Assembly: GCF_963678635.1 (NCBI RefSeq)
Contig: NC_087067.1
Coordinates: 54,182,233 to 54,246,232 of the forward strand
Length of the DNA: 64,000 nucleotides
DNA from: Symsagittifera roscoffensis
Taxonomy: Eukaryota; Xenacoelomorpha; Acoela; Convolutidae
Direction: 5' to 3'
In this document: positions 43,357 through 55,899 of the stretch, piece after piece
How the letters are laid out: every line of letters begins with the position of its first letter
How positions within the stretch are numbered: the stretch's first letter is position 1
The notes under the pieces: generated by a model
Seen by the model: only the letters and a program-made list of their open reading frames with translations
Told to the model about the DNA's origin: nothing
Databases searched by the model: none
Made by a program: the position numbers and the translations under genes

Positions 43357-44285
43357 TTCTGACTGATGATAAAACCAGCAACAATCGAGTTCAATTTGTC
43401 GTGAAACTTTCAATGGAAATTGATCCAAAAATCTTTAATATACAGCAAAAATGCCGTTGAATGCAAGCTTGCTGATAATTTGTTGCAACAAATGTGTAAT
43501 AAAAATATATAACATACGCTATTGAGTAGTTAAGTACTTGTTAAAAATTGTAAAAAGCTGGATATTTATAAAACGTCGATTAATTGGAAGGTTTTGCCTA
43601 AATGACAATTTAAAATTTTCCTTGCATAGTGTGTGTAAAAGTGTTCATAGAGTAGTGCTTTTTTATGCAGATAATGAGGGCTGATTTATTAGGAATCATG
43701 ATTTTTTGACAATTTTAGAAAAGAATTTGATAACTGACCTGGAAAAGATGACAAAATGTACGTTTTTGAAAATTTCAAGATAATGATATGCATCATTCTG
43801 AACCAAAAACTTAATTCATTATAGAAATTTAGATTTGAAACATCAAAATACAGTTATCAAAATGTGAAATTCTTTTGAAGATTTTTAGCAAAGTCTTTAT
43901 GATAATAATCTGCTTCGGAAAATTAAACGTTTGTTGAATTTATACTTTTTTACCTCTAAAATTCAATTCTCAATTAAGATTTCGTTCAAATTGAATTAAG
44001 TTGGAAGATAGTAGATGAAGCAGAAACTGAGAAAATACTAGGTTGAGATAGAAAAATTTTAATAATATTCATTAGAGTTTTTGAGATTTTTTACCAAGTT
44101 TAGTTTATAAACTATATCTTGAGAAAAAAATCCAACATAATAATCTAAAAGATTTATATTTATGTGTAATTTATCGGAACGTTTGTAGTCATTTGATATA
44201 ATAGGTAATTTTATCAGAAAATTCAGATGTTTTGAGGATAATTTTTGTGAAGGAAACCCAACTCTGACATTTTTTGGAAGATGAT
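43357..44285 (+). pseudogene. modules E and F copy 6, upstream part
   Basis: E (GCAAAAATG site) and the F segments are present with stops. The acceptor-like attttttgacaattttag has lost its C. Confidence 0.5.
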
Positions 44286-44287
44286 GC

Positions 44288-44479
44288 ATGAAAAATAAAT
44301 CTAAAATTCGCTTTCAAGATCTACATTTATTTACTTTCCGACAAAAAACAAAATTAAATGATGCCGAAAGACTATATTTAGAATTTTTCGGCAAGTATCA
44401 TAATAATTTGGATAAAACTTATACTTTAGCAGAATCAGATGTTTATTATACAGAATTGTACATAAAAAAGTTCAGTTAG
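44288..44479 (+). CDS. module F C-terminal ORF, 63 aa, best copy
   Basis: Open frame with an ATG (atgaaaaataaatct). It reads I-R-F-Q-D-L-H-L-F-T-F-R-Q-K-T-K, then an acidic-aromatic part (A-E-R-L-Y-L-E-F-F-G-K-Y), ending in Y-T-E-L-Y-I-K-K-F-S. Other copies carry stops after Q-K-T or deletions inside. Just upstream a TGA shared by all copies (gaagatgat) separates it from an in-frame extension. No family recognised. Confidence 0.45.
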   Translation: MKNKSKIRFQDLHLFTFRQKTKLNDAERLYLEFFGKYHNNLDKTYTLAESDVYYTELYIKKFS

Positions 44480-45914
44480 ACACACAGTAATGATTTTTTT
44501 CTGGTTAACATCAATTTTTTTTTCAATTAGAAAATTAAGTAGAACTATAGAGTTTTTTGCTTATTAAATTTCAAAAAAATATTCATTTTTTACAATTTTT
44601 ATCTCGATTTATTTTTTAAATCGATTTTTTAAGAAACGTTCTCTTAGAAGTAATTAGATGCTGTTAGAAACTAAGTTCGCTTGCGTATTTCTAATTCCGA
44701 GAGCTGCTCTTAAATTGTTCTAAAAGCTCAACGTAACAATACACTTTTTGTTCTTCATTTTTATATGTGCTTTTGAATACTTCAACTAGCACCAAGTCTT
44801 GGATTTTTTTGAGAAAAACTTGAGAAAACAAAAACCTCAAGTTTTTGAGAAAACAAAAAAATCAAGAGTAAAAAGCAATTTAATAACTACTTTGCAAGAA
44901 AAATGACAGGTAATGATCTCAAAAGATGAGTTTGTACATAATTGAATTACTGTGGCAAAAAAAACAAGGGAACTTAAAGGAAAACAATTACAATTTACAT
45001 AGTATTTTTTGGACGCTATCATTTCTATTTTTGTCTCTGCCAGCAAATTTTTTGTTGAATTGATACATTTTCCTCATAAATTCTCCAGTTCTGACTAAAT
45101 ATTCTTACCAAGTGAGTTAAATAGCAAAAAGATGCATTAAGCAGAAACAAAGACTAACCTTGAAACATAAAACATTTCCACGGAAAAATCATGAAAATTA
45201 TTTTGCAGAAGCAACAGAGAGATAATCATCAGTTATGAAGAAGATTTTGTTGAATTTCAACCGATATCTAATAAAATTTTTTGAGATAGAATTATCCCAT
45301 TATTAGTCAATTTCAGCAGTTAACTGTTGTTTTTTCATCACTAGTTTGAAATTTTTTATTTAAACGTGAAAAACTTCTCAGAACTTGTAATTTTTGTACA
45401 AATTTGAGTTAATCAGTGAGAAAAAACTGAAGAGGAGTTGAATCATGGAATTTGACCTAAAAATTCATGGAATATTGCTCTTATTATTCATTTGATTTGA
45501 GTTTTTATTTATATTCTGGCTAAATGGGACAAAAATCAGTTAAGTACCAAAATAAAAGGATAGAAATTGAAAATTTGGGATAGATTTGATTCCATTTTAC
45601 TTTACTTTCTCGAAAATTACGATTAGTTTCACTATTTTCCGGAAGTTTCAATGTCGATTCAGCTAAGATGAGCAATTTTGTTGTTAGGTGTTTAGAGCAC
45701 TATTTAACCCGCTTTCTAGCTCAAACTAAAGTAAATCTGATTGTATTACAATATTTTGAGGGAAAACTGTGGAAAAAACCAAATTTTTATTCAAAATTTT
45801 GTAGCACTGTCTCAAACTGATTCCAATTAAAAAACAATTTGAATTCTTTTTTCAACTCTGTACGTAAGAATTTTGTTTCAGTTAGACCAAAAGCAACAAA
45901 AAAAATCAGCCGAA

Positions 45915-46400
45915 GTTTTCAGGTTTCTGCAATTGTTTTCCAAAACTTCAAATTTTTGCAGTTTTTTCCAAATACTTTAAAATTTTGCATTTTTTTTTCA
46001 AAAACGTTGACTTTTTTCGAAGTTTCAGTAAGTTTTAAGCCATCTTGAACTTTCCTTCTTGTATTCAAAACTATAAATGACCTGCTTCTTTGCTCAAATT
46101 TGGGTAAATTTTATCATATTTTGATATTTTTAATGAAAATTGTGGAAAAATCCATGTTTTTTTAAATAATTTTGTATCATTTTCTTAACAAGATTCCAAT
46201 AAACATACAACTGAGCCTTACTTTTGATCTGCTCCCGTAAGGTAACATGGATATTTACAAATAAATCAGATGTAACAAAAAAATAACCAACACTTGATAT
46301 TTCTGCAATTTTTTTCCAAAAAAAAAAACAAACTTTTGCAATTTTCTCCAATTTTTTTAGGCTTTGCATTTTTTCTCAATGTTTTGATTTTTTTCGAAGT
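45915..46400. repeat. degenerate ~30-bp repeats (tttgcaattttttccaaa)
   Basis: Words of the form t(t)ctgcaattgttttccaaaa / tttgcagttttttccaaata / tttgcattttttttcaaaaa recur with ~30-bp spacing at 45,925-46,015 and 46,300-46,390. The same is seen at 49,090-49,150, 49,430-49,520, 60,960-61,050 and 61,335-61,390. They lie just inside the terminal repeat in each element copy. Confidence 0.6.
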
Positions 46401-46559
46401 TTCAGTAGGTTTCAGCATAGTTTCAGACAGATGTTTCGAAAAAGCAGCATCATCTAAGAAAATGATTGATACGTGGAATTATACCAAACTTATCGTGTTG
46501 CGAAGTTTTCTTCGAAAAAGTTCAGTTTTTTTTTAAATAAAACATCTCAGTTTTGCTCA

Positions 46560-47074
46560 AAAACCCTTGCCATTGACTTATCATGTGCCACAAAACCTTC
46601 TCTCTAAGATCTTAAAAGACCTTCACTCCACAATTCACCCATAATTTACCAGTGATATTCAGCAAACAGATAACTCGCGCCAAAACTAATGCGAAAAAAC
46701 TAGACAGTTCCACACAAAATCTAAGCAAATTTCTTTTTTCTCTCTCTTACCATCACACTGAAACCATACCATTGGTATTCCCTATCATAAAACATTGTAG
46801 ACTCTATACCCAATGTTAATACATAGCTGGATGACCGGATGGTCTGTTACCTATCTTAAAACATGCGGGTCACCCTTGATACCCCCTGATCACCTCCGAC
46901 ATCTACTACTCAATTCTAAAATTCTCTTTCATTAAAATTCATATATTCCATAAGAATTTTCCTCTAGAGGGGGAAATGTGGTACAGTACCAACTCTGTGC
47001 ACACTATTAGGTCGCACTAAAATCACCCAATTTTGAGTCCAAGTTCGTTGACGACCTGTCACACAAAGGTTAAA
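46560..47074 (+). repeat. terminal inverted repeat, right end, insertion 1
   Basis: Contains caaaaacccttgccattgac, the catcacactgaaaccatacc block, aatgttaatacatagctgg, gcgggtcacccttgata, the palindrome cctctagagg (about 46,961), near-palindromic ggtacagtacc and the terminal stem ttcgttgacgacctgtc. Deleted for the ~340 bp present at 8,830-9,170. Confidence 0.85.
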
Positions 47075-47165
47075 TCTAGATTTGCCAGAAAATCTTTTCA
47101 TCGCTTATCCAAATTTAAAAGACTTCCGGTTGTTTATACTACAATATACCAAAAAGAAAACAATA
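47075..47165 (+). pseudogene. module C fragment copy 4 at transposon border
   Basis: Only the segment tctagatttgccagaaaatc to caatataccaaaaag remains (S-R-F-A-R-x-S-F-x-R-L-S-K-F-K-R-L). The transposon end immediately precedes it. Confidence 0.75.
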
Positions 47166-47429
47166 AACTGTATATTTTGGTATTTTCTTTTTTTCACTGG
47201 TTAGAAATATAACAAACAATTAAAACATTGATCGAAATTTCAAAATTTTAATTGAGTATCGAAAAAATAATATAAACCAGGCAAGAAATCTGATTTATCT
47301 CCTTCTGGTGTCAAATAAATATGTGATCGATGTCAGAAAAGTTCAATAAAATTGACGGATTGGGAAGTTTCATGAACATAGTTTCGTTCTGTTCTAGTGA
47401 AAATTAAAAATCTGTGAATGCTTCATTCT

Positions 47430-47760
47430 GATTCGTTAATACCTGTGAAGCAAAGTTCGATTCTGATTGGTTGATAGCAAAAAAGATGCATATTTTTTTA
47501 TGAGGAATGCTCGATTTTGATTAGTTGATATTAAAATTTTTGAAAACTCCACAAAAGGATTGGTTGATTTTTACTTCAGCTTGGCTAATTACTGTGATAT
47601 CCATTCTGATTTTCTTTTATAACTTTATATTCCTTTAAAAACGTTAAAACTTATAGCAGCAAGGAACTCACTTATCACTTCAAGAAGAAGCATTCTTCTT
47701 GTTAACATAATGTTAAATTATGTGCTCAGCAGTTTCCAAACACACCCCAAGAGAAAATAA
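47430..47760 (+). pseudogene. Y-box cluster and module D copy 6, rearranged
   Basis: The boxes are decayed (ctgattcgtt, ctgattggttgatag, ttgattagttg). The D start and finger 1 are deleted; sequence resumes at acttatagcagcaaggaac in finger 2 (about 47,650) and runs to the caagagaaaataag end. Confidence 0.55.
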
Positions 47761-47936
47761 GGTTGAAATTTTTTAAATTCAAACCTAAAAATCACTTTGA
47801 ATTATGATTTTCACTGAATCCGAAAACTCTAGTTAATTATGATAAATTTTAAAAAATCTAGTGAAATTTATGAAGTTCTAGTAATACTTCTGATAATTCA
47901 GAAATTTTCTCATCTCAGTTCTTAATCTGTCATTTT

Positions 47937-49050
47937 TTACTGATGATAAAACCAGCAACAATCGACTTCAATTTTTCGTGAAACTTTCAACTGAAATCGA
48001 TCCAAAAACCTTTAATATACAGTAAAAACGCCAGTGAATGCAAGCTTGCTGATATTTTGTTGCAACGAATGTGTAACAAAAATGCATAACATACGCTATT
48101 GAGTGGTTAAGCAGTTGTTAAAAATTGTAAAAGGCTGGATATTTATAAAACATCGATTAATTGAAAAGTTTTGCCTAATCAAAATTTAAATTTTTCCTTG
48201 CATAGTGTTTGCAAAAGTGTTTGTAGAGTAGTGCGTTTATGCAGATAATGGGGGCTGATTTAATACGAATTATGATTTTATGACAAATTCAGAAAAGAGT
48301 TTGATAACTGACCTGGAGAAGATGACAAAATGTAGTTTTTTGAAATTTTCGAGATAATGATATACATCATTCTGAACAAAAAACTTACTTCATTATAGAA
48401 ATTCAGATTTGAAACATCAATATAAAGTTATCAAATGTGAAGATCATTTGAAGATTTTCAGCAAAATTTTTATGGTAATAATCCGCTTCGGAATATTGCG
48501 CGTTCGTTGAATTGATACATTTTTCCATCTAAAATTCAATTTTCAATTAAGATTTCGTTCAAATTGAATTAAGTTGGAAGATAGTAGATGAAGCAGAAAC
48601 TGAGAAAAAACAATATTGAGATAGATTACACTTAATTGATTTCAATAGAAACTTTGAGTTTTTTTACTATGTTTAGTTTATAAATTATAACTTGAGAAAA
48701 AAACCAACATTAAAAATCTCAATGATTTATCGTTATGTGTAATTAATTGGAACGTTTGTTATCATTTGATACATTAGGTGAATTTATCAAAAAATTCAGA
48801 TGTTTTGAGGATAATTTTGTGGAGGAAACCCAACTCTGACATCTTTTGGAAGATGATGCATGAAAAAAAATCTAAAATTCGCTTTCAAGATCTACATTTA
48901 TTTACTTTCCGACAAAAAACTAAATAATTTGATGCCGAAAGACTTTTATCAAAAATATTAAGGAACTTGCTAAAAATTTCTAAATAAACTCACATTTTAG
49001 CAGAACAGGATGTTTATTATACGGAACTGAACATAAAAAGTTTCAGTTAG
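47937..49050 (+). pseudogene. modules E and F copy 7
   Basis: E begins without the preceding ttctg (tttttactgatgataaaacc). Many substitutions, with F stops as elsewhere. After F the sequence jumps at 49,085 into the terminal region of a second element fragment. Confidence 0.5.
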
Positions 49051-49084
49051 ACACACAGTAAAGATTTTGTTCTGGTTAGCTTGA

Positions 49085-50140
49085 ATTTTTTTGCAGTTTT
49101 CTCCAAATACTTTAAACTATTGCAATTTTTTTTCTTCAAAAACCTTGACTTTTTGGAAGTTTAACTAGGGTTAAAACCATTCTGAGCACTCCCTCTAGTA
49201 TTCAAAACTTTAAATGACCAACTTCTTTGCTCAAATTTGGGTAAATTTTATCATATTTTGATATTTTTAGTGAAAATTGTAGAAAATTGTAGTTTTTTTA
49301 ATTTGTATCATTTTCTCAACGTGATTCCAATAAACATACATCTGGGGCTTACTTTTGATCTGCTACCGTAAGGTAACAATGATATTCTACAATTAAATCA
49401 GATGCAACAAAAAAATAACCAACACTTGAGATTTCTGCAATTCTTTTCCAAAAAAAAACAAAGTTTTGGACTTTCTCCAATTACTTTAAGCTTTGCATTT
49501 TTTTCTCAATGTTTTGATTTTTTTCGAAGTTTCAGTAGTTTTCAGCATAATTTTAGACAGATGTTTCGAAAAAGTAGCATCATCAAAGAAAATAATTGAT
49601 ACGTCGAATTATACCAAACTTATCGTGTTTTGAAGTTTTCTTAGAAAAAGTTCAGTTTTTTTTCATAAAACATCTCACTTTTGCTCAAAAACTCTTAGCA
49701 TTTACTTACCATGTGCCACAAAACCTTCACTCTAAGACCTTAAAAGACCTTCACTCCACAATCTACACATAACTAACCAGTGATATTCAGCAATCAGAAA
49801 ACTTGCGCCAAAACTAACGCGAAAAAACTAGACAGTTCCACACAAAATTGAAGCAAAAGTCATTTTTCTCTCTCTTACCATCCCACTGAAACCATATCAT
49901 TGATATTCCCTATCATAATACATTGTAGACTCTGTACCCAAGATTAATACATAGCTGGGTGACCGGATGGTCTGTTACCTATCGTAAAACAGGCGGGTCA
50001 TCCTTGATCCCCCCTGATCACCTCCGGCATCTACTACTCAACACTATCAGCTCCCCGCCAGGACAGCCTCTGTTCTTGAGTCTAGAAGTCATCTCTCCAG
50101 ATAAGTGGTTCCGTTTCGTTCAAGACAGGCCGGCCGGAAA
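49085..50140 (+). mobile_element. terminal fragment of Polinton-like element, insertion 2
   Basis: Inner repeats (49,090-49,530) and terminal repeat sequence (49,620-50,140) including ctccccgccaggacagcctc and cgtttcgttcaagacaggcc, which exist otherwise only at 9,060-9,170 (inverted). It stops at cggccggaaaaactg, short of the terminus, and joins a module F tail at 50,145. A chance-length frame (49,959-50,198) crosses this join. Confidence 0.8.
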
Positions 50141-50144
50141 AACT

Positions 50145-50262
50145 GTGATGCAGAAAAATTTTACAGAAATTTTTATGGAAGTTGCTAAAAATTTCTGAAT
50201 AAACTCATACGTTAGCAGAACCAGATGTTTATTATACGGAATTGAACATAAAAAGTTCAGTT
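50145..50262 (+). pseudogene. module F tail after transposon fragment
   Basis: Matches the end of F (gtgatgcagaaaaattttac to aaaagttcagttag). It restores the array right after insertion 2. Confidence 0.75.
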
Positions 50263-50640
50263 AGACACACATTAAAGATTTTTTTCTGGTTAATTTCAAT
50301 ACTTTTTCAATTAGAAAATTAATTAGAAAAATTGAGTTTTTTGCTTAATAATTTTCATTACTTGTTTTTGCTTTCTTAAAAATTATTATGCCTTTTTTGT
50401 TGCACTGTTAAAAATTAAAGTTTGAGAATTTCTTTGTTTTGATAAATAAAAAATCCATTTTTGCACGTATCTCAATCATAAACATCAAAAAAAGAATGTA
50501 TTTAGATAGGGATTAGCACTACAAATAGATAGGGAATTATCAATACTGATTATTTCTAAACAATAATTTAATAATAAGAAAAAAGAAGCTAGGTTTTTGC
50601 AAATATTTATTTCAGAAAATCTTAACAGGAAACTGCAGTT
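50263..50640. other. F-to-A spacer, copy at 50.3 kb
   Basis: Same non-coding spacer as at 23,801-24,170, with the taatataa / gataggg words. No gene. Confidence 0.5.
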
Positions 50641-50758
50641 AATTTCAACAAATCAGATTCATTTTTTGAGTTTTGATCTTTTCGAATTCTGTCTAAAAAT
50701 ATTGAGCCCAGAGTTTGCGTAGATGCATATTTTTAATTAGAACTTAAATAATGTTTTT

Positions 50759-50986
50759 TTAAATTTTTCCGAACGAGTCGTTTGCTTGATACGATTGGTG
50801 ATTTTTCGGCTTCTTACCATCGTAAATTATGGTGAACTCCGCAACTAAGTTGATTGAATATTTCCCCACTTGATGTGACAGTACTTGAAAAGAATCTGTG
50901 TTTGTACCAAAGGTTAAAACAATCAATTTCTTGATATATGTTTTGATATTTGTCGAATCTCTGAACAATTTGGCTAAGAGATGTTC
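50759..50986 (-). CDS. module A copy 8, exon-like ORF
   Basis: Splice-like site conserved. The preferred frame is open from 50,986 to 50,759 with the same strand-like centre and H-Q-S-Y-Q-A-N-D-S-F-G-K-I. The overlapping frame 50,814-51,167 is open too. The A start ATG is kept (ctaatggcagctgctacg). Confidence 0.45.
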   Translation of the reverse strand, partial: EHLLAKLFRDSTNIKTYIKKLIVLTFGTNTDSFQVLSHQVGKYSINLVAEFTIIYDGKKPKNHQSYQANDSFGKI

Positions 50987-51276
50987 CTATTAAAATTAAG
51001 TGGAACTTGCAACTTTCCAGGGAACAGAAAGAAGTGTGAGTAGACACGCAATAATCTTGGGTTAATATGTATTTTTCGTAAAATTTGTTGGAAATTGAAA
51101 TAAAAATTGATTTGCTATTATAATCTGAATAAAAACTGGGAAGAGCTTGACACGTAGCAGCTGCCATTAGAAAGAATGATTTTTGCAGAACGATTTAGTT
51201 GTAGTGGTAACTCCTACGCAGTTTCCCTTTAGGCATACATGATACTAAACCTTCGATTTTGGGTACTACTTCCATA

Positions 51277-51912
51277 GAAATCACGATTACTCAATCTTTC
51301 TACTTCCATTTTCATTTAATCTCAAAATCAGTTTTCTCATTTCTCCTCATCTTATCAGTTTGCTCTTCAAAAATGTAGTCAAGAAAAGTTGATAGTTCCA
51401 ACTATACTGAATTTTCAAAAAATCAAAAAAGAAGTGGGAGACTTCCTTGTTTCCAAAAATCCTACAAAGGGAAAATATACTTCAAACCGTGCTTTCAACT
51501 ATTAAAAACAAGTGATTTGGGACAATTTGAAAAGTTCAGACAATTCTACCTTAGTGAAAAAGAAGAAGAAGCAATATCGGCAATCCGGAATACTGTTATT
51601 CACGATGCTGAAAACCTTGGACTCCTACCTATATAGGAAGCCAAATCTGGTAAACAGTCAACTATGGATCAGGAGCTCGACATCAGTAATAGAGTATATG
51701 AAAGAGCAACATACAACAAGAAGAGGGTGTGTGGCACAATCAAGAAGTAAAATGTAAACAAGTCAACCTACATTCAGATTCGGCTCTTCACTGCAGAGGA
51801 AAATGAAGACTTGAAGCAATTTGCATATGTCAACTATACTTTGAATGAATTCAAAGAACTGTCCCAAATTTTGGGAGATTTCATTTTTTTTGATAATTGT
51901 GAACCTCAGTAA
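51277..51912 (+). pseudogene. module B copy 6
   Basis: The start codon is ATA (ttccatagaaatc). The signal-peptide region is otherwise kept, with an early TAG (aaaatgtagtc). Stops also occur after L-P-I (tatataggaag) and after I-K-K (aagaagtaaaatg). The C-terminal strand and helix region is readable to E-P-Q and the stop at 51,910. Confidence 0.6.
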
Positions 51913-52338
51913 TACTTAGTAATGTTTTGTATGTCTGGTAATTGAAAAATTATTGGTTCAAAACATTTTTTCTCACTGAAATTTACATTTAGAGCTAGGA
52001 TGTCTGAGAAAAAATCTAACAAAATTTTTAGTTTAGTCACAATTGACATAAAACATTAACCAATTATCAGTTGGCTTTCCAGTTTTTACTTAAAAATTAC
52101 AGAAAAAACTTTTTTATTTACTGTTTTATCCAAATTTCATTAAATTTTGTCATATTTGAACAAAACTAAAAACAAGAAGTTGAAAACCTTATCATAAGTT
52201 TTTGAATTTCTGTTTTTCATTGGTTGTTTTAATTTTTTTGCCACGGTTTGAGATTTTGATTGGTTTTGATTTGGTAAAAAAAGAAATTCGACTCTAGATA
52301 GAGGAAAACATTTTATGGTGATTACAAGTAAATTAAAA
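51913..52338 (+). promoter_or_regulatory. B-to-C interval, copy 6
   Basis: ttcattggttg box (about 52,215), ttttgattggttttgattt (about 52,254) and TATA-like ctctagatagagg (about 52,291) before the C ATG. Confidence 0.45.
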
Positions 52339-52820
52339 ATGATACATTTTTCGGGTTGTTACAAGTTCCTTTGTCTGTTTTAATAAGAATTTTAATTCTA
52401 TCAATAGCGTTTTTAATGTCTAAAATGGACCTTCATCAGATTTTCAAGTTGAACTACTACGAAAAACTACAAGATTGTTGGACAGATGATGTGAATGGAG
52501 ATTGTATAAGTTTTAACTTTTATAGAAACCCAGAAAGCTCAATGATTTTTTTAAAAAAGATGGAGAGAAGATTACAAAAAAATAGTACTGCCAGATTTAT
52601 CAACGATGTTTTTATTTAGAAAAAAATAAACTCAAATAATTGAGTGGTCGACCAGTAAAAAAATAAACAATGAAAGAGTCTATGAAACAAAAATTGAGAA
52701 TAAGGAACATTATTTTGATTACCGTTTTGACTTTGATACAAATACAAAGTCTAGATTTGCCAGAATATCTTTTAATCGCTTATCCAAATTGAAAAAAGTT
52801 CCATTTGCTTACACTAAAAT
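52339..52820 (+). pseudogene. module C copy 5
   Basis: The leader is open from an alternative start at 52,356 (V-L-I-R-I-L-I-L-S-I-A-F-L-M-S core), then body to S-S-M-I-F-L-K-K-M. An extra A shifts the frame and the ORF ends at 52,619. The C-terminal half persists to about 52,820 with stops. Trp to Cys in the W-W-T-D-D motif (D-C-W-T). Confidence 0.55.
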
Positions 52821-53094
52821 AAACCAAAAAAAAACAAAAAAAAATAACTTTTGGTAATTTCTTTTTTCACTGGTTAGAAACAAAACAAATCATTAAAATT
52901 TTGTCGAAATTTCAAAGTTTTAATTGAGTATCGAAACAACAATATAAACCAGACAAGAATTCTAATTTATTTTCTTTTGGTGTCAAATATAAATGTTATC
53001 TATGCCAGAAAAAGTCAATAAAAATGAATGATTGGGAACTTTCATGAACATAGTTTTGTTCTGATCTAGAAACAATTAAAAATCTGTGAATACT

Positions 53095-53205
53095 TCATTC
53101 TAATTGGTTAATACCTGTGAAGCAATGCTCAATTCTGATTGGTTTTTAGCAAAAAAGATACAATGTTTTTTATAAGGAAGGCTCGATTGGTTGATGTCAA
53201 AACTT
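53095..53205 (+). promoter_or_regulatory. Y-box cluster, copy 7, decayed
   Basis: First box ctaattgg (mutated), second ctgattgg (about 53,136), third shortened to ctcgattggttgatg. Spacing preserved between the first two. Confidence 0.45.
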
Positions 53206-53422
53206 TTGTAAACTCTATGAATAAATTGGATGATTTTTACTTCAGCTTGACTAATTAGTGTGATATCCTTTCTGATTTTCTACCACGTTAAAAACAATTG
53301 GTAAAGAAGTTTGCTTTTTGATTTTTTAAATAATTTTCTAAGGCTATTCAACTCTTTTTTTCTAAACTTTGAGGACATTCTAAATCTCCCATTTATTCTC
53401 AAATTCGTATTTACTTAACAAA

Positions 53423-53539
53423 ATGCCGTCACTGCGTAGAAACGAAAAAGATGCATGTATTGAATGTGGCAGAGAATGCACACGTAAAGATGTGTCAAGA
53501 CATCGTAGAATCTGTGATGTAGTGAAGTGTTCGAACTAA
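53423..53539 (+). CDS. module D copy 7, 38-aa zinc-finger ORF
   Basis: Intact ATG (aacaaaatgccg). Finger 1 cysteines and histidine kept (C-I-E-C to R-H-R-R-I-C), with an extra Cys in place of Tyr. First Cys of finger 2 kept (V-K-C-S-N), then TAA at the second Cys. The remainder of finger 2 is open after the stop. Confidence 0.45.
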   Translation: MPSLRRNEKDACIECGRECTRKDVSRHRRICDVVKCSN

Positions 53540-53826
53540 AACTTTTATACTTATAGCAGCAAGGAACTCAATAATCATTTCAAGAAGAAGCATTCTTCTG
53601 GTTAAAATAATGTTTAATTATGTGCTCAGCAGTCTCCAAACACACCAAGAGAAAATGAAGCTAAAAGTCACTTAAATAATTTTTTTTTACTGAATACGAA
53701 AACTCTATTTAATTATGATAAATTTGAAAATTTCTAGTAAAACTTATGAAGTTCTAGTAGTACTTCTGATAATTAGTAATTTTTCTCACCATAATTTGTA
53801 ATCTGTCATTTTTTTCTATTCAAAGG

Positions 53827-54942
53827 TTCTGACTGATGATAAAACCAGCATCAATCGAGTTAAATTTGTCGTGAAACTTTCAATGGAAATTGATCCAAAA
53901 ATCTTTAATATACAGCAAAAACGCCATTGAATGCAAGCTTGCTGATCATTTGTTGCAACAAATTTGTAATAAAAATCTATAACATACGCTATTGAGTATT
54001 TAAGTACTTGTTAAAAATTGTAAAAAGCTGGATATTTATAAACATCGATTAATCGAAAGGTTTTGCCTAAATGACAATTTTAATGTTTCCTTGCATAGTG
54101 TTTGTAAAAATTTTTGTAGAGTAGTGTGTTTTTATGTAAATCAAGAGGGCTGATTTAATAAGAATTATGATTTTATGATAATTTCAGAGAATTTGAAAAC
54201 TGACCTGGAAAATATGACCAAATGTACTTTTTTGAATTTTTCAACATAATGATATACATCATTCTGAACCAAAAACTTACTTCATTATAGAAATTCAGAT
54301 TTGAAACATCAATATACAGTTATCAGATTGTGAAAATCATTTGAAGACCTTCAGCAAAACTTTTATGGTAATAATCTGCTTCGGAATATTGAGCGTTTGC
54401 TGAATTGATACATTTTCCATCTAAAATTCAATTTTCAATTAAGATTTCGTTCAAATTGAATTAAGTTGGAAGATAATAGATGAAGCAAAAACTGAGAAAA
54501 AACTAGGTTGTGATAGAAAAAGCTTAAATTTATTCATTAGAAGTTTTGAGATTTCTTACCAAGTTTGGTTTACAAACTATATCTTGGGAAAAATATCCAA
54601 CATAATAATCTCAAATAATTATATTTATGTGTAATTTATCGGAACGTTTGTAGTCATTTGATACATTAGGTAATTTTATTAGAAAATTTAGACGTTTTGA
54701 GGATAATTTTTGTGAAGGAAACCCAACTCCGACATCTTTTGGAAGATGATAGATGAAAAATAAATCTAAAATTTGCTTTCAAGATCTACATTTAGTTATT
54801 TTCCGACAAAAAACTAAATAATGTGATGCAGAAAGATTTTACGGAAAATTTTATGGAACTTGCTAAAAATTTCTAAATAAACTCATACATTAGCAGAACC
54901 AGATGTTTATTATACGGAATTGAACATAAAAAAGTTCAGTTA
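53827..54942 (+). pseudogene. modules E and F copy 8
   Basis: E intact (D-K-T-S-I-N-R-V-K-F-V-V-K-L) with a GC-type site. F with several stops; acceptor-like site present (gataatttcag). Confidence 0.5.
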
Positions 54943-55279
54943 GACACACAGTAAAGGTTTTTTTCTAGTTAATTTCAAAAAATTTTTCAATTAGAAAATT
55001 AATTAGAACTATTGAGTTTTTTGCTTAATAATTTTCATTACATGTTTTCGCTTTCTAAAAAATTATTATGCCTTTTTTCTTGCACTGTTAAAAATTAAAG
55101 TTTAAGAGTTTCTTTGTTTTAAGTTTGATCAATAAAAAAAGAATGTATTAAGATAGGGAGTAGCACTAAGAATAGATAGGGAATTATCAATACTGATTAT
55201 TTCTAAACAAAATTTTAACAATAAGAAGAAAGAAGCTAGGATTTTGCAAATAATTATTTGAGAAAATCTTAACAGAAAA

Positions 55280-55800
55280 CAGCAGTTAATTTCAACAGAT
55301 TCATCTTTTCAACTCAGATTCATTTTTTGAGTTTTGATCTTTTCGAGTTCTGTCTAAAAATATTGAGCCCAGAGTTTGCGTAGATGCATGTTTTTGATTA
55401 GAACTTAGATCATGTTTTTTGAATTTTTCCGAACGAGTCGTTTGCTTGATACGCTTGGTGATTTTTCGGCTTCTTACCATCATAAATTATGGTGAACTCC
55501 GCAACTAAGTTGATTGAATATTTCCCCACTTGATGTGACAGTACTTGAAAAGAATTTGTATTTGTACAAAAGGTTAAAACAATCAGGTTAGAACAATTTG
55601 GCTAAGAGATGTTCCTAATAAAATTAAATGGAACTTGTAACTTTCCAGGGAACAGAAAGAAGTGTGAGTAGACACGCAATAATCTTGGGTTAATATTTAT
55701 TTTTCGTAAAAATTGTTGGAAACTGAAATAAAAATTGATTTGCTATTATAATCTGAATAAAAGCTGGGAAGAGCTTGACACGTAGCAGCTGCCATTGGGA
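55280..55800 (-). pseudogene. module A copy 9, internal deletion
   Basis: About 50 bp around the acceptor-proximal part of the exon are deleted (aacaatcaggttagaacaatttgg), breaking the preferred frame. The ATG and 5' region are kept (ccaatggcagctgctacg). Confidence 0.55.
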
Positions 55801-55899
55801 AGAATGATTTTTGCAGAACGATTTAGTTATAGTGGTAACTCCTACGCAGTTTCCATATAGGCATACATGATACAAAACCTTCGATTTTGGGTACTACTT

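Larger units (their letters stand above)
44570..47074. mobile_element. right-end fragment of Polinton-like element, insertion 1
   Basis: Replaces A, B and the 5' part of C. Internal part 44,570-46,500 has no convincing gene, only t/a-rich degenerate repeats. The terminal repeat 46,560-47,074 is inverted relative to 8,673-9,560, ending cgttgacgacctgtcacac then ggttaaa. C resumes directly with tctagatttgcc. Matches 59,640-62,080 over its whole length. Confidence 0.8.

Noticed and set aside
44837-45046. 69-codon minus-strand ORF in the transposon interior
   Set aside because: The duplicate at 59.8-60.0 kb does not keep it intact and no domain is seen.
49959-50198. 79-codon plus-strand ORF
   Set aside because: It crosses the join between the transposon fragment and the module F tail, so it is a product of the rearrangement.
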